NCBI GenBank assembly: GCA_934098295.1
Contig: CAKONV010000007.1
Coordinates: 1-64,000 of the forward strand
Direction: 5' to 3'
DNA length: 64,000 bases
Source: an uncultured Bacilli bacterium
Lineage (GTDB): Bacteria > Bacillota_I > Bacilli_A > ML615J-28 > CAG-313
Of the stretch, positions 8,393-17,472 are shown in pieces. Made by a program: the position numbers and the translations under genes. Below the pieces are notes generated by a model. The model had not been told where the DNA came from. It made no database searches and worked only from the letters and a program-made list of their open reading frames with translations. Each line of letters starts with the position of its first letter. Position 1 is the first letter of the stretch.

Positions 8393-9292
8393 TTATCTAT
8401 CAATTTCTGTATTAATCTCTTCTAATGTTCCAATTTCTTGATTACTAAATCCAATTAGCTTACCTCTATGAACTACTTCTTTAACTGAATCTTTAATAAC
8501 TTTTAATAAAATATCATAGTCTTTATCACCTTTAATACTATTATATAATTTTACTAGTTTACCTACTTTATCAATCTTTTCTTTATTTGATAACTTATCA
8601 TCATATGCTATATACTTACCAAATTTATTTCCTACAAATGTAGCAAGTTCATATAAGTTTGATATTAATTGATTATAGTATTCTTTAGTGCCTTTTTTAT
8701 AAAGTTGTTCAATTTTTTGACCACTTACATGATAGAATGATGGAAAATTATTTAATAGTTCTAAAGCACCTTGTTCATCACCTTTTGCATATAACACTTT
8801 TGCTTTATAATTAATAGCTTCAAGTCTATAGTTTTCTACATTACAACCTTCTAGTATTAAATCACATACTTTAATGATTTCTTTTTCATTTTGTAAAAGT
8901 ACACTTGAATCATTGTCTGCCATTCCACCTGTTGTAAAGAATAAGAAATTAATCATTATTTCATAATCATTAGGATAAGCTAATCTTGCGGCAACGGTTA
9001 ATTCTTTTGCTTTATCCCAATCATTATTAACAAACCAAGCATTATGAATTTCAACTTTTACTTTCTTAATTTCTTCTTCAATTAGCATATAGTCATATCC
9101 CATTAATTCATCAATCGATACACCAAAAAAATGTGATAAAGGAAATAACAGTGTAATATCCGGGTAAGTTTCGTTATTTTCCCATTTGCTAACGGCGGCA
9201 GGTGTAACATTAAAAATTTCTGCTAATCCTTCTTGAGTAATATTTTTAGTTTTTCTTAATCTTTTGATGTTTTCTGAAATTTTAATATTCAT
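8393..9292 (-). CDS. XRE-family transcription regulator with C-terminal helical-repeat domain
   Basis: 299 residues. Residues 4-60 are a Cro/C1 helix-turn-helix (ISENIKRLRKTKNITQE, then VTPAAVSKWENNETYPDI). The rest is all-helical with TPR character, a layout common in Bacilli regulators that respond to peptides or partner proteins. It stands alone. Palindromes just upstream of its start (9311-9324, 9356-9376) suggest autoregulation. The target genes are unknown. Confidence 0.85.
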   Translation of the reverse strand: MNIKISENIKRLRKTKNITQEGLAEIFNVTPAAVSKWENNETYPDITLLFPLSHFFGVSIDELMGYDYMLIEEEIKKVKVEIHNAWFVNNDWDKAKELTVAARLAYPNDYEIMINFLFFTTGGMADNDSSVLLQNEKEIIKVCDLILEGCNVENYRLEAINYKAKVLYAKGDEQGALELLNNFPSFYHVSGQKIEQLYKKGTKEYYNQLISNLYELATFVGNKFGKYIAYDDKLSNKEKIDKVGKLVKLYNSIKGDKDYDILLKVIKDSVKEVVHRGKLIGFSNQEIGTLEEINTEIDR

Positions 9293-9310
9293 AAATACAT
9301 TCCTTTCTTA

Positions 9311-9376
9311 AAGCAATTTTGCTTTTATATTATTTGTAATATCGGCCTTAATTACAATAGAAACATTGTTTCTATT
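9311..9376. promoter_or_regulatory. Candidate operator region of the XRE regulator
   Basis: Three inverted repeats are stacked here. AAGCAATTTTGCTT at 9311-9324 is a perfect palindrome. TTGTAAT...ATTACAA spans about 9334-9358. AATAGAAACATTGTTTCTATT at 9356-9376 is a perfect 10+1+10 palindrome. Placement directly upstream of the XRE gene suggests binding sites for its product. The extra palindrome TTAACTTAAAGTTAA at 9432-9446 may belong to the same set. Confidence 0.5.
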
Positions 9377-9468
9377 AATATTATATCATCCAAAAAAATA
9401 TATTTCCACCCATCGTTAGTTAACCGCATATTAACTTAAAGTTAAGTTTTTTATTATCACTATATTCA

Positions 9469-9495
9469 TAGGTTCGAGTCCGTGCACGTCTCCCC
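9469..9495 (+). other. tRNA 3'-end fragment
   Basis: The plus strand has a T-loop core GGTTCGAGTCC (9472-9482) followed by GTGCACGTCTCCC, which looks like the 3' part of a tRNA. The T-stem does not pair beyond two bases and there is no anticodon arm upstream. It is a relic, possibly an attachment-site scar left by an integrated element. Confidence 0.4.
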
Positions 9496-9621
9496 TATTG
9501 TTTAAATCTAAATGTTTTATATTTGCATAAAAAATAAGGCATTCTAGCCTTTTTTGACTAAAATACCCTATATAATAAAAAATTAGCCTTCATATTCAGA
9601 AGACTAATGGATTTACTTTAA

Positions 9622-9698
9622 TGGTAGCCTGAACGGGGTTCGAACCCGTGCGTGTCGCCTTGAGAGGGCGATGTGTTAAACCGCTTCACCACCAGGCC
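9622..9698 (-). tRNA. tRNA-Glu(CTC)
   Basis: 77 nt including an encoded CCA. The acceptor GGCCTGG pairs with TCAGGCT with G-U at both ends; the anticodon stem TCGCC/GGCGA closes loop CTCTCAA with anticodon CTC; the T-arm GGGTTCGAACCC is standard. It lies 20 bp behind gltX, the gene for its own synthetase. Confidence 0.9.
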
Positions 9699-9717
9699 AT
9701 ATTCTAGGGAATAATCC

Positions 9718-11391
9718 CTAGTTTAGTTTTTCTATTACTTTTTTTATACGATTTTCAACTCGTTTTGCTCCTAATATTCTTAATACATAATATGGGTTAG
9801 GAGTATTTTTACGAGTTGATATTGCAACTCTAATTATTTCAGAAACGTCAGCAATACTACCCTTGTAGGCTTCTTTATTCTTCTTGTATACTTTCATGTT
9901 ATCACAGAAACCACAACTATTTGTAATATTCTTTAAGTTATTAAACCATTCTTCTTCACTTAATTCAAGGCCCATATTTTCTTTATATGAAACAAGAACA
10001 TTTTTGATATCTTCTTTAGATATATTTTCATTAAATGGTAATGAATTTTCATTTAACAATTCTTCATACAAGTCATCATAGAAGAAGGCAATTAATGGAT
10101 ATATTTGTTTAAAGTTTTCATAATCTTTTCTTGGATTTTCTTTTTCTCTTTCAATGTTAATAATTGATTTGAAATATTCTTGATCCCTATCGATAAGGTC
10201 ACATAACTTTTGGTCATATTCTTTTCCATACGCATAAGCACGTTTCGTAAATTCTTCTTTGTTTAATCTTCCTAAACGTTCTTTACAAATGTTTTTTACT
10301 TTAGCTAAATCAAAAAGAGCACCATCTAAAGTCATTTTTTCAAACGATAAATTGAAATCATATATATTAGCATCCATATTTTTAAGACGCCATTCTTCGA
10401 AGTTAGAATTAGCAATTGTTAGCAAATATTCTAAGAATCCTTCAACCGGATACCCCTCTTCTAGAAAGTAAGAAACTGCTGCTTCAGCATCTTTTCTTTT
10501 TGACAACTTACGTTTATTGCCATTATCCAATTTCATAATTACTGGCAAATGAGCATATTGGGGTTTTTCAAATCCTAAAGCATTGAATAACTCAATATGA
10601 ATTGGAAGACTAGCAAGCCATTCTTCACCTCTTGTTATGTGAGTAGTACGCATAAAATGGTCGTCACAAAGATGAGCAAAATGATATGTAGGTAATCCAT
10701 CACTTTTTAGTATTACAATATGTTGATCATTTTCAGAAAGTTCTAAATCTCCACGAATTAAATCATGAACTTTGATACGATTAGTATAACATCCTGATGA
10801 ACGGAATCGCATAACAAATTTTTCACCATTTTTTATTTTTTCTATTGCTTGTTCAGGTGTTAAGAAAGAACATTTTGCGAATTTTCCATAATAACCGGGG
10901 TTTAATTTATGTTCTTCTTGATATGCTCTTAATTCACTCAATTCATTTTGACTACAAAAGCAAGGGTAAGCAAGATTTTTCTTTACCATTTCTTTTATTA
11001 CAATTCTATATATATGTTCTCGATCACTTTGGCGATAAGGTCCATAAGAGCCTTTTTCACTTTTTCCTTCGCCCATAAATCCTTCATCAGGAACAATACC
11101 AAAAGTTGCTAATTGATTAAGTAAATCAACATCGCTACCTTTTACTTCTCTTTTAGTATCAGTATCTTCAAGTCTAAACATAAAGACACCATTTGTTTGT
11201 TTAGCAAAACGCCAACTAATTAATGAAGTAAATAAGCTACCAGTATGCAAGAAACCAGTTGGACTTGGTGCAAATCTCGATACAATCGCACCTTCAGGCA
11301 AATCTCTTTTTGGATATCTTTTTTCTAAATCAGCAATTGTTTCATCAACATCTGGAAATATTAATTCTGCTAACTCTTCATAACTATTCAT
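9718..11391 (-). CDS. gltX: Glutamyl-tRNA synthetase
   Basis: 557 residues, class I synthetase that charges tRNA-Glu. The HIGH-type motif is in APSPTGFLHTG (about residues 41-51) and the KMSKS-type motif is KLSKR near residue 300. It is longer than the usual 460-500 residue bacterial enzyme and has an N-terminal lead of about 35 residues before the catalytic core. The next gene in the same direction is tRNA-Glu itself. A TATAAT box at 11424-11429 upstream of the start suggests its own promoter. Confidence 0.93.
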   Translation of the reverse strand: MNSYEELAELIFPDVDETIADLEKRYPKRDLPEGAIVSRFAPSPTGFLHTGSLFTSLISWRFAKQTNGVFMFRLEDTDTKREVKGSDVDLLNQLATFGIVPDEGFMGEGKSEKGSYGPYRQSDREHIYRIVIKEMVKKNLAYPCFCSQNELSELRAYQEEHKLNPGYYGKFAKCSFLTPEQAIEKIKNGEKFVMRFRSSGCYTNRIKVHDLIRGDLELSENDQHIVILKSDGLPTYHFAHLCDDHFMRTTHITRGEEWLASLPIHIELFNALGFEKPQYAHLPVIMKLDNGNKRKLSKRKDAEAAVSYFLEEGYPVEGFLEYLLTIANSNFEEWRLKNMDANIYDFNLSFEKMTLDGALFDLAKVKNICKERLGRLNKEEFTKRAYAYGKEYDQKLCDLIDRDQEYFKSIINIEREKENPRKDYENFKQIYPLIAFFYDDLYEELLNENSLPFNENISKEDIKNVLVSYKENMGLELSEEEWFNNLKNITNSCGFCDNMKVYKKNKEAYKGSIADVSEIIRVAISTRKNTPNPYYVLRILGAKRVENRIKKVIEKLN

Positions 11392-11461
11392 AATTAGTAC
11401 CTCTTTTTACTACCTTGTTTACTATTATACTACTTTTTTTAAAAATATTCATCTAATTTGA

Positions 11462-11938
11462 TTAATTATGTTTTTTTATTAAAACTATTTGTTTAACTTT
11501 ATATAGGCCAGAATCATTATATGTTTCCATGAAATATACTTTATTCTTTTCAAAAATAAAAGAATAACATTGAAATTTTCCATTCATATATATATCATAT
11601 CTAGTTGTAGACTTTTTTAGTATTGACCTTATTTCTGTTGTTTGAATAAAATCCTCAAATACATCTTTTTCAACATACTCAATATTTTTAAATGTCATTA
11701 GTGGTTCTGTTCCGTTAACGAAATAATAATATGATGTTTCCATTAGTGAATAGCGGACATTATCTTTATTGTTTTTTGTTTCAATTTCTTTGCTGCTAGA
11801 AGAGTAAGCATAGTATAAGCATTCTTCATAATAATATTTTCCATAAATATCTTTTAATTCTACCTTTTTATTTTCGCTTTTACAACTAACAACCATCATT
11901 AGTGTAAGCATTAAACAAATAATTATATTTTTTTTCAT
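11462..11938 (-). CDS. Lipoprotein of unknown function
   Basis: 158 residues with a signal peptide and lipobox VVSC (Cys about 19), followed by a charged linker and a mostly beta-strand body. I do not recognise a family. It follows the hypothetical gene at 11950 by 11 bp, and so may be the last gene of an operon with coaX and fruK. Confidence 0.7.
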   Translation of the reverse strand: MKKNIIICLMLTLMMVVSCKSENKKVELKDIYGKYYYEECLYYAYSSSSKEIETKNNKDNVRYSLMETSYYYFVNGTEPLMTFKNIEYVEKDVFEDFIQTTEIRSILKKSTTRYDIYMNGKFQCYSFIFEKNKVYFMETYNDSGLYKVKQIVLIKKHN

Positions 11939-11949
11939 AAGTTTATCCT

Positions 11950-12306
11950 TTATAAATCAATTAAAATTATATCTTTTATTTCATTGGTACCAATGTTAAT
12001 TATGTCATTATTTACTTCAACACTTAACATTTTATTGTCTTTTTCTTTTAATATACCTTCAATGTTTTTATTCTTTAATTCTAGTAAAACTTTAATATTC
12101 ATGCCTTTTCTTACTAATTTCATCATTCCTTCAATTTTTTGTTCAATTAAAGAAAGAGGTTTTTCGATGTTCCACTTATTATTATTTGTTTTTGATCTTG
12201 AATCATAATATATTAAAGAGTGATTTGATGATACATCTGTGGAAATGGTATCAATAAACATCGTTGGTTTTATTTGATTTTTTTCTTTATTCATATTATT
12301 CACCAA
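11950..12306 (-). CDS. Small protein, possibly YolD-like
   Basis: 118 residues, start at ATG 12306 or 12294 (MNKEKNQ). The C-terminal half (NIKVLLELKNKNIEGIL, then INIGTNEIKDIILIDL) has the pattern of the YolD-like small beta-barrel domain, which ends in a DI..I motif; the segment EKPLSLIEQKIEGMM before it fits that family's helix. This is a weak match by eye. It lies between coaX and a lipoprotein gene on the same strand. Confidence 0.5.
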   Translation of the reverse strand: MVNNMNKEKNQIKPTMFIDTISTDVSSNHSLIYYDSRSKTNNNKWNIEKPLSLIEQKIEGMMKLVRKGMNIKVLLELKNKNIEGILKEKDNKMLSVEVNNDIINIGTNEIKDIILIDL

Positions 12307-12335
12307 TATAATATATGAGCAAAGAATTATTTTGA

Positions 12336-13091
12336 CTACTTTAAATTACGATTATATAAGTAAATTAATCCTTCCAACAAAATATTTTGATTAAATATTA
12401 CTTCACTTTTCAAACAATCTTTTATTAGTGGTGACAAGCCACCCGTTAGAACAACTTTTAAATTTTCTATTGATAATTGTTCCTTAATTCTATCAAGCAT
12501 TCCATCTATCATTGAAGCGGTGCCATAAATCATGCCACTTTGAATACAAGTTATTGTATCGTTACCGATGACATTATCTGGTTTTACTAAAGCTGTATGT
12601 GAAAGTTTAGCAGCCGAAGCAATTAATGAATTTAGTGAGCCATTCATTCCTGGAGCAATTGCTCCACCTAAATATTCATTTTTTTCATTAACAACAATAA
12701 ATTTAGTAGCCGTGCCTAAATCAACAACAATTACTGGAGCTAGATATTTGTTTACTGCTCCAACAGCATCGCATAAAAGATCCGCACCTAGCGATTTAGG
12801 ATTTTCTATTTTTAATTTTATTCCACTTTTAATTCCTGGACCTACAAAAATTGGATTAACTTTATAGTGTTTTTTTATCATTAAATCAAATACCATATCC
12901 AAGGATGGAACAACGCTTGATATAATTACACCATCTATGGTTATATTTTCTAAAATACCTTTAACTTTTTGATAATACTCATCACTTGTTAAATTAGCAT
13001 TAGTAACAAATCGATAAGTTTCTTTAATGTTGTTATTATCAACTATTCCTAAAACAATATTAGTATTTCCAATATCAAAGCATATTAGCAT
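12336..13091 (-). CDS. coaX: Type III pantothenate kinase
   Basis: 251 residues. It catalyses the first step of coenzyme A synthesis, phosphorylating pantothenate. The ASKHA-fold landmarks are present: phosphate loop DIGNTN at residues 5-10, VVDLGTATKF near residue 130, GGAIAPGM, and VVLTGGLS near the C-terminus. The start overlaps the end of the fruK gene by 17 bp, so the two are translationally coupled. Confidence 0.92.
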   Translation of the reverse strand: MLICFDIGNTNIVLGIVDNNNIKETYRFVTNANLTSDEYYQKVKGILENITIDGVIISSVVPSLDMVFDLMIKKHYKVNPIFVGPGIKSGIKLKIENPKSLGADLLCDAVGAVNKYLAPVIVVDLGTATKFIVVNEKNEYLGGAIAPGMNGSLNSLIASAAKLSHTALVKPDNVIGNDTITCIQSGMIYGTASMIDGMLDRIKEQLSIENLKVVLTGGLSPLIKDCLKSEVIFNQNILLEGLIYLYNRNLK

Positions 13092-14001
13092 ATTCAGTTC
13101 CTCTTTTCTTCAGTTTTGTATATAAATCTATAATTTCATTAGTTTTGTATAAATCTTTAGTAATTCTTAAAATAGCAATTGTTGAAGCCATATAATATGC
13201 AAGTTTAACATCTTTACTTTTTTGATATTCATAAATAAAACCCGCAACCATTGCGTCACCAGCTCCAATTGTATGAATAACTTCAGTTTTGATGGCTTTA
13301 CTTTCAATTACTATATCTTTGTTTACAAATATTGAACCCTTGCTACCTAACGATACAATTATGTTGTTACAACCATCCTTAATAATTTTATTAGCAATTT
13401 TAATTAATTCTTCTTTAGAATTGATTTTTTCTTCTATTAAGTTTTCTAATTCTTCCAAGTTTGGTTTAATAAGTAAGGGCTGGTATTTTAGCAATTTTAA
13501 CAAATAAGGACTCGAGGTATCGATTATAAATTTTGCACCTTTCGTTTTAATGTAAGAAAATAACTTATCTATCATTTCAAAAGTCACCGATGAAGGAATA
13601 CTTCCTGAGACAATGACAAAATCATCTTCATTTAAATTTTTAAGTTTTGTTATTAAATCAATGATGTTTTTTATTTCTAAAGTAGGTGCTTTTCCATCAA
13701 TAGCTGTTTCTTTTTTTTCTTTTATTTTAACGTTTATTCTAGTCGTTTCATTTAATTCTAAAAAGTCATTTTTTACATTCATTCTATCTAAATCATTTTT
13801 TAAATATTTTCCTGTAAAACCACCAATAAAGCCCAAAGCGATGTTATCTACATTTAATTTGGTTAAAATTTTGGAAATATTAATTCCTTTACCACCAGAA
13901 GAAAAATTACTTTCTTCTAAATGATTTATTTTATTTAGTGAAAACTTATTTAATGAAATGTAATAATCAACACTAGGATTGAATGTAATTGTATAAATCA
14001 T
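13075..14001 (-). CDS. fruK: 1-phosphofructokinase (PfkB family)
   Basis: 308 residues. The PfkB family signatures are FSSGGKGINIS near residue 35 and GAGDAMVAGF near residue 250, the latter with the catalytic Asp. The N-terminus ITFNPSVDYYI is typical of FruK/LacC, so tagatose-6-phosphate kinase is the alternative. No fructose PTS gene is next to it. The gene ends in TGA, one of the clearest signs that TGA is a stop codon in this genome. Confidence 0.85.
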   Translation of the reverse strand: MIYTITFNPSVDYYISLNKFSLNKINHLEESNFSSGGKGINISKILTKLNVDNIALGFIGGFTGKYLKNDLDRMNVKNDFLELNETTRINVKIKEKKETAIDGKAPTLEIKNIIDLITKLKNLNEDDFVIVSGSIPSSVTFEMIDKLFSYIKTKGAKFIIDTSSPYLLKLLKYQPLLIKPNLEELENLIEEKINSKEELIKIANKIIKDGCNNIIVSLGSKGSIFVNKDIVIESKAIKTEVIHTIGAGDAMVAGFIYEYQKSKDVKLAYYMASTIAILRITKDLYKTNEIIDLYTKLKKRGTEYANML

Positions 14002-14090
14002 ATCATTACCTACGTATATAACATATATTTCTTATTTTAATTATAGCATATTTTTTACTAGCAAACAAATAATTAATATTATTAAATTAT

Positions 14091-14807
14091 TTATTCGTTT
14101 ATTTTTAATAAACAATTTTTAATAGTATTAATTGGCAATGAATTAATAGAATCGAAAAATGAAGGAATCTTACCAGTAAAAAAATACACCCATAGTGAAC
14201 TTGCAGCAAGGCGTCCATAGTTTAAACTTAAGTGTTGCCACTCATCTCGGCACAAATCTAGACCACCATTATTTTTATTAAATATATCAGTTTTTCTTAA
14301 TTTTTCAATCAAGTGACCTGTTGGAATTATTCTTAAATTATATTTATCACTATAATATTTATAAGTAGTTATAATGCTTTCATACATTTTTTTCTCATTA
14401 TTATCATAATTAATAAAACCTGGATGTGTAGTATCATTATTGTAGGCCCAAGTTTCATGTAAAATTATTTCAGCATTAGAAATTTTTTTAATGTATCTTA
14501 TTAATTCATTAATATATGGTTCAAATGTTTCTTTCATTCCTGATTTACTACTCACTTGTTGAACTGTAACATAATCCCAGTTTTCTTCTTCTAAGGCCTC
14601 TTTTATAGAAATATTTTCTTCTCTTTCCTTTGCTCCTAATTCTTCATACCTATAGTTTTTTAAATCATCTTTTATATTATCATAATGCATCTCTAGACTA
14701 CATCCACCTATATATAAATTTCTAACCATAATGTTTTTATCTAATAATTCAATCATGCTAGTTGCATCTTGTGAATATGAATTTCCTATTGCCAAAATTT
14801 TTATCAT
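14091..14807 (-). CDS. SGNH-hydrolase-like protein (DUF4886)
   Basis: 238 residues without a signal peptide, so cytoplasmic. The N-terminal AIGNSYSQDAT is the DUF4886 form of the SGNH block I with the nucleophilic Ser. The conserved VTVQQVSS near residue 85, ILHETWAY near residue 120 and the late DEWQHLSLNYG block (Asp/His) complete the family pattern. These proteins are presumed esterases or deacetylases of carbohydrates; the substrate is unknown. Confidence 0.75.
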   Translation of the reverse strand: MIKILAIGNSYSQDATSMIELLDKNIMVRNLYIGGCSLEMHYDNIKDDLKNYRYEELGAKEREENISIKEALEEENWDYVTVQQVSSKSGMKETFEPYINELIRYIKKISNAEIILHETWAYNNDTTHPGFINYDNNEKKMYESIITTYKYYSDKYNLRIIPTGHLIEKLRKTDIFNKNNGGLDLCRDEWQHLSLNYGRLAASSLWVYFFTGKIPSFFDSINSLPINTIKNCLLKINE

Positions 14808-14900
14808 TTTTTTACTTTCCTTTTCTTTTATTTTCTTTAAAATTATATCAAAAATAATGTTTTATTACTAACAATATAGTAATTTTTTAAAGTTAAATTG

Positions 14901-14929
14901 TTGAAATTTTTTTTTGAAAAAAGTATAAT
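14901..14929 (+). promoter_or_regulatory. Sigma-A promoter of the MATE gene
   Basis: TTGAAA at 14901-14906, a 17-bp spacer and TATAAT at 14924-14929. Transcription would begin near 14936, giving a leader of about 80 nt that includes the hairpin at 14956-14990. Confidence 0.75.
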
Positions 14930-14955
14930 TATTATTATAAGACGAGTAGCTTTTA

Positions 14956-14997
14956 AGAGGCGTAAATCCAGTTTATGGATTTATGCCTCTTTTTTTC
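14956..14997 (+). terminator. Leader terminator/attenuator upstream of the MATE gene
   Basis: A 15-bp stem with one mismatch (AGAGGC..TAAATCCA against TGGATTTA..GCCTCT) is followed by seven T. It lies between the promoter and the MATE start, so full-length transcription must bypass it. This implies attenuation, or it may be a terminator of the promoter's short RNA. Confidence 0.7.
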
Positions 14998-15015
14998 TTA
15001 AACAAGGAGGAATTT

Positions 15016-16955
15016 ATGATTAATGAAAATCAAAACAAAATGGCAATAGCACCAATGAATAAATTGCTTTTAAAAATGGGATTACCAATGATTGTTTCCA
15101 TGGTTTTACAAGCACTTTATAATGTTATTGATAGTGTTTTTGTCACAAACATAAAACTAAATGGTGCTCTTGCTAATCAAGCTTTAACTTATGCCTTCCC
15201 AATTCAAATAATGATTATTGCGATTGGTGTGGGAACAGGGGTAGGGCTTAATGCTTTATTGTCAAAGAGTCTAGGAGAAAATGATAAAGAGAAAGTAAAT
15301 AAAATTGCAGGAAATGGAATTTTTCTAAGTGTTTGTATCTACATTGTATTTTTATTGTTTGGTATCTTTGGTTCTAGATGGTTTATATCATTATTTACTA
15401 ATGATTTAGAAATTATAGAGATGGGAACTACTTATTTAAAAATATGTACGTGTTTGTCTTTAGGATCTATTGGATTTACAGTTTATGAAAGATTTTTGCA
15501 AGCGACTGGCAAAACAATGTTATCTACTATTTCACAAATATCAGGAGCAGTAGCTAATATAATTCTTGATTATCTTTTTATTTGTCCTTTAAACATGGGG
15601 GTTGCTGGAGCAGCTTTAGCAACAATTATTGGTCAGTTCTTATCGTTATTTATTGCAATGTATTTTCATTATAAAAAGAACAAAGAAATTGATGGTAGTA
15701 TCAGATATTTAAAACCTAATGCTAACTTAATTAAAAAAATTTATAATATTGGTTGTTCAGCTGCCCTAATGCAAGCCTTACTTGCCGTTATGATGGCTGG
15801 TATGAATGCTATTTTAGGACTAGCAAATACTAATCAAACAGTATTAATAGGTTCATTTGGAATTTATTATAAAATACAACAAATTGCTTTATTTTCAGCA
15901 TTTGGTTTATCAAATACAATTATTTCCATATTATCGTTCAATTATGGCATGCAAGATAAAAAAAGAATTGATTATTGTATTAAATATGGTATTATTGATA
16001 GTGTTATTACTTCTTTAATAATTACTATATTGTTTGAAATATTTGCCTATCCTTTATCTAAACTATTTGGCCTTACTGGCAAAACTACTACTGAAATAAT
16101 TAGTGTTTGTACATCGGCTTTAAGAATCTCTAGCACTGGTTTTATATTTATGGGGTTTTCTGTTGCCATTCAAGGCATTTTGCAGTCAATTAGATATGCA
16201 ATAAGACCTTTAGTTATTTCATTATTTAGACTTGTTATTTTTGTTTTTCCTATTGCTTTTTTCTTTACTAAATCAAATAATGTCACAAAAACAATTTGGT
16301 GGACATTTCCCATTGCCGAAGTGTTAACCGCAATTATTTCGCTATTTATTTTAAAAGATTCCTACAACAAAAGAATTAAAAATATTCAAAAAGATGTAAT
16401 CAAAAATAATTTAATTATTTCAATATCAAGAGAACATGGAACCAATGGAAAAGAGATTGCCAAACAAGTTGCAAACATATTAAATATAAAGTTCTATGAT
16501 AAAGAGGAAATTAAAGAATTTGCTATAAAAAACGGTCTAATTGACAATGATTATTCCAATAAAGATATATATGATAATTTTTATCGCTTGATGTTAATAA
16601 AGAAGCGATAATCAATCAAACTAAAGTAATTAAGAAAATTGCTAATAATAGCAATGCTATAATTGTTGGTAGAGCTAGCGATTATATACTAAGAGATAAT
16701 ACTAATTTAATTAAAATTTTTATCTATGATACATTAGATTATAGAGTAAAAAATATAATGAATAATTATGGTGATAACCAAAAACAAGCCTTAAAAAATA
16801 TTTTGAATTCTGATAAATATCGTTCAAATTATTACAGTGCTATATCAAACAAAAAATGGGGTAAAAAAAATAATTATGATTTGTATATAGATGCTACAAT
16901 TGAAAATGAAAATGGAGTAAAAACTATTTGTGACTATATAAATAAAAAGTGTTGA
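15016..16955 (+). pseudogene. MATE efflux transporter fused to cytidylate-kinase-like domain, frame-shifted
   Basis: Start chosen at ATG 15016 behind AAGGAGG; the earlier ATG at 14983 lies inside the terminator hairpin. Residues of about 10-450 form a 12-helix MATE-type exporter (GLPMIVSMVLQALYN, GVGTGVGLNALLS, then a repeated half). After helix 12 comes a cytosolic domain of the cytidylate-kinase-like family (IISISREHGTNGKEIA). The frame breaks at about 16580-16600 near TTTTTATCGC and ends at 16611, but the domain continues in another frame (DVNKEAII, AIIVGRASDYIL, KKWG, NYDLYID) to 16955. The transporter half may still function; the kinase half is lost unless the ribosome shifts or the base call is wrong. 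Confidence 0.8.
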
Positions 16956-16983
16956 TAGATATTATTTTCTATCAACATTTTTA
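16950..16983 (+). terminator. Rho-independent terminator
   Basis: TGTTGATAG pairs with CTATCAACA around an A/T loop, followed by five T. It ends the MATE/kinase transcript and overlaps the last codons of the frame-shifted tail. Confidence 0.75.
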
Positions 16984-17028
16984 TAATGCAAAAAAAAAGA
17001 TGTCTTGCGACATATTTATAAATAATAA

Positions 17029-17102
17029 TGGAGCAAGTGACGGGAATCGAACCCGCATGACCAGCTTGGAAGGCTGGAGTTCTGCCATTGAACTACACCT
17101 GC
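17029..17102 (-). tRNA. tRNA-Gly(TCC)
   Basis: 74 nt with encoded CCA. Acceptor GCAGGTG/CACTTGC; anticodon stem CCAGC/GCTGG with loop CTTCCAA, anticodon TCC; T-arm CGGGTTCGATTCCCG. Last gene of a five-tRNA cluster. Confidence 0.95.
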
Positions 17103-17109
17103 AAATTAA

Positions 17110-17186
17110 TGGTCGGGACTGCAGGATTCGAACCTGTGACCCTCTGGTCCCAAACCAGATGCTCTACCAAGCTGAGCTAAGTCCCG
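17110..17186 (-). tRNA. tRNA-Pro(TGG)
   Basis: 77 nt with encoded CCA. Acceptor CGGGACT/AGTCCCG; loop TTTGGGA with anticodon TGG; T-arm CAGGTTCGAATCCTG. Confidence 0.95.
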
Positions 17187-17209
17187 ATAAATATTTAAAA
17201 ATTAAAAGA

Positions 17210-17286
17210 TGGCACGCCAGATAGGACTCGAACCCACAACCCCTTGATCCGTAGTCAAGTATTCTATCCAATTGAACTACTGGCGC
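17210..17286 (-). tRNA. tRNA-Arg(ACG)
   Basis: 77 nt with encoded CCA. Anticodon stem CTTGA/TCAAG with loop CTACGGA, anticodon ACG, expected to be deaminated to ICG. T-arm GTGGGTTCGAGTCCTAT. Confidence 0.95.
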
Positions 17287-17301
17287 ACATATATAAATTA
17301 A

Positions 17302-17378
17302 TGGCGGTTCCAGCGGGACTCGAACCCGTGATCTCCAGTGTGACAGACTGACATGTTAACCAACTACACCATGGAACC
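17302..17378 (-). tRNA. tRNA-Asp(GTC)
   Basis: 77 nt with encoded CCA. Acceptor GGTTCCA/TGGAACC; loop CTGTCAC with anticodon GTC; T-arm CGGGTTCGAGTCCCG. Confidence 0.95.
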
Positions 17379-17390
17379 ACAAGCAAAGAA

Positions 17391-17472
17391 TGGTGCGGGT
17401 GACAGGACTTGAACCTGCACTCGTAAGAACTAGATCCTAAGTCTAGCGCGTCTGCCAGTTTCGCCACACCCG
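17391..17472 (-). tRNA. tRNA-Leu(TAG)
   Basis: 82 nt with encoded CCA and a variable arm longer than in its neighbours, as expected for leucine tRNAs. Acceptor GCGGGTG/CACCCGC; loop CTTAGGA with anticodon TAG. First gene transcribed in the cluster Leu-Asp-Arg-Pro-Gly. Confidence 0.95.

Noticed and set aside
14983..15015. Eleven extra N-terminal codons on the MATE gene
   Set aside because: The ATG lies within the terminator hairpin; the ATG at 15016 has a perfect ribosome site.
16949..17467. Open frames of 91 and 67 codons over the tRNA cluster
   Set aside because: They are translations of tRNA genes; the peptide text (such as MAKLADALDLGSS) is a well-known artefact of tRNA sequence.
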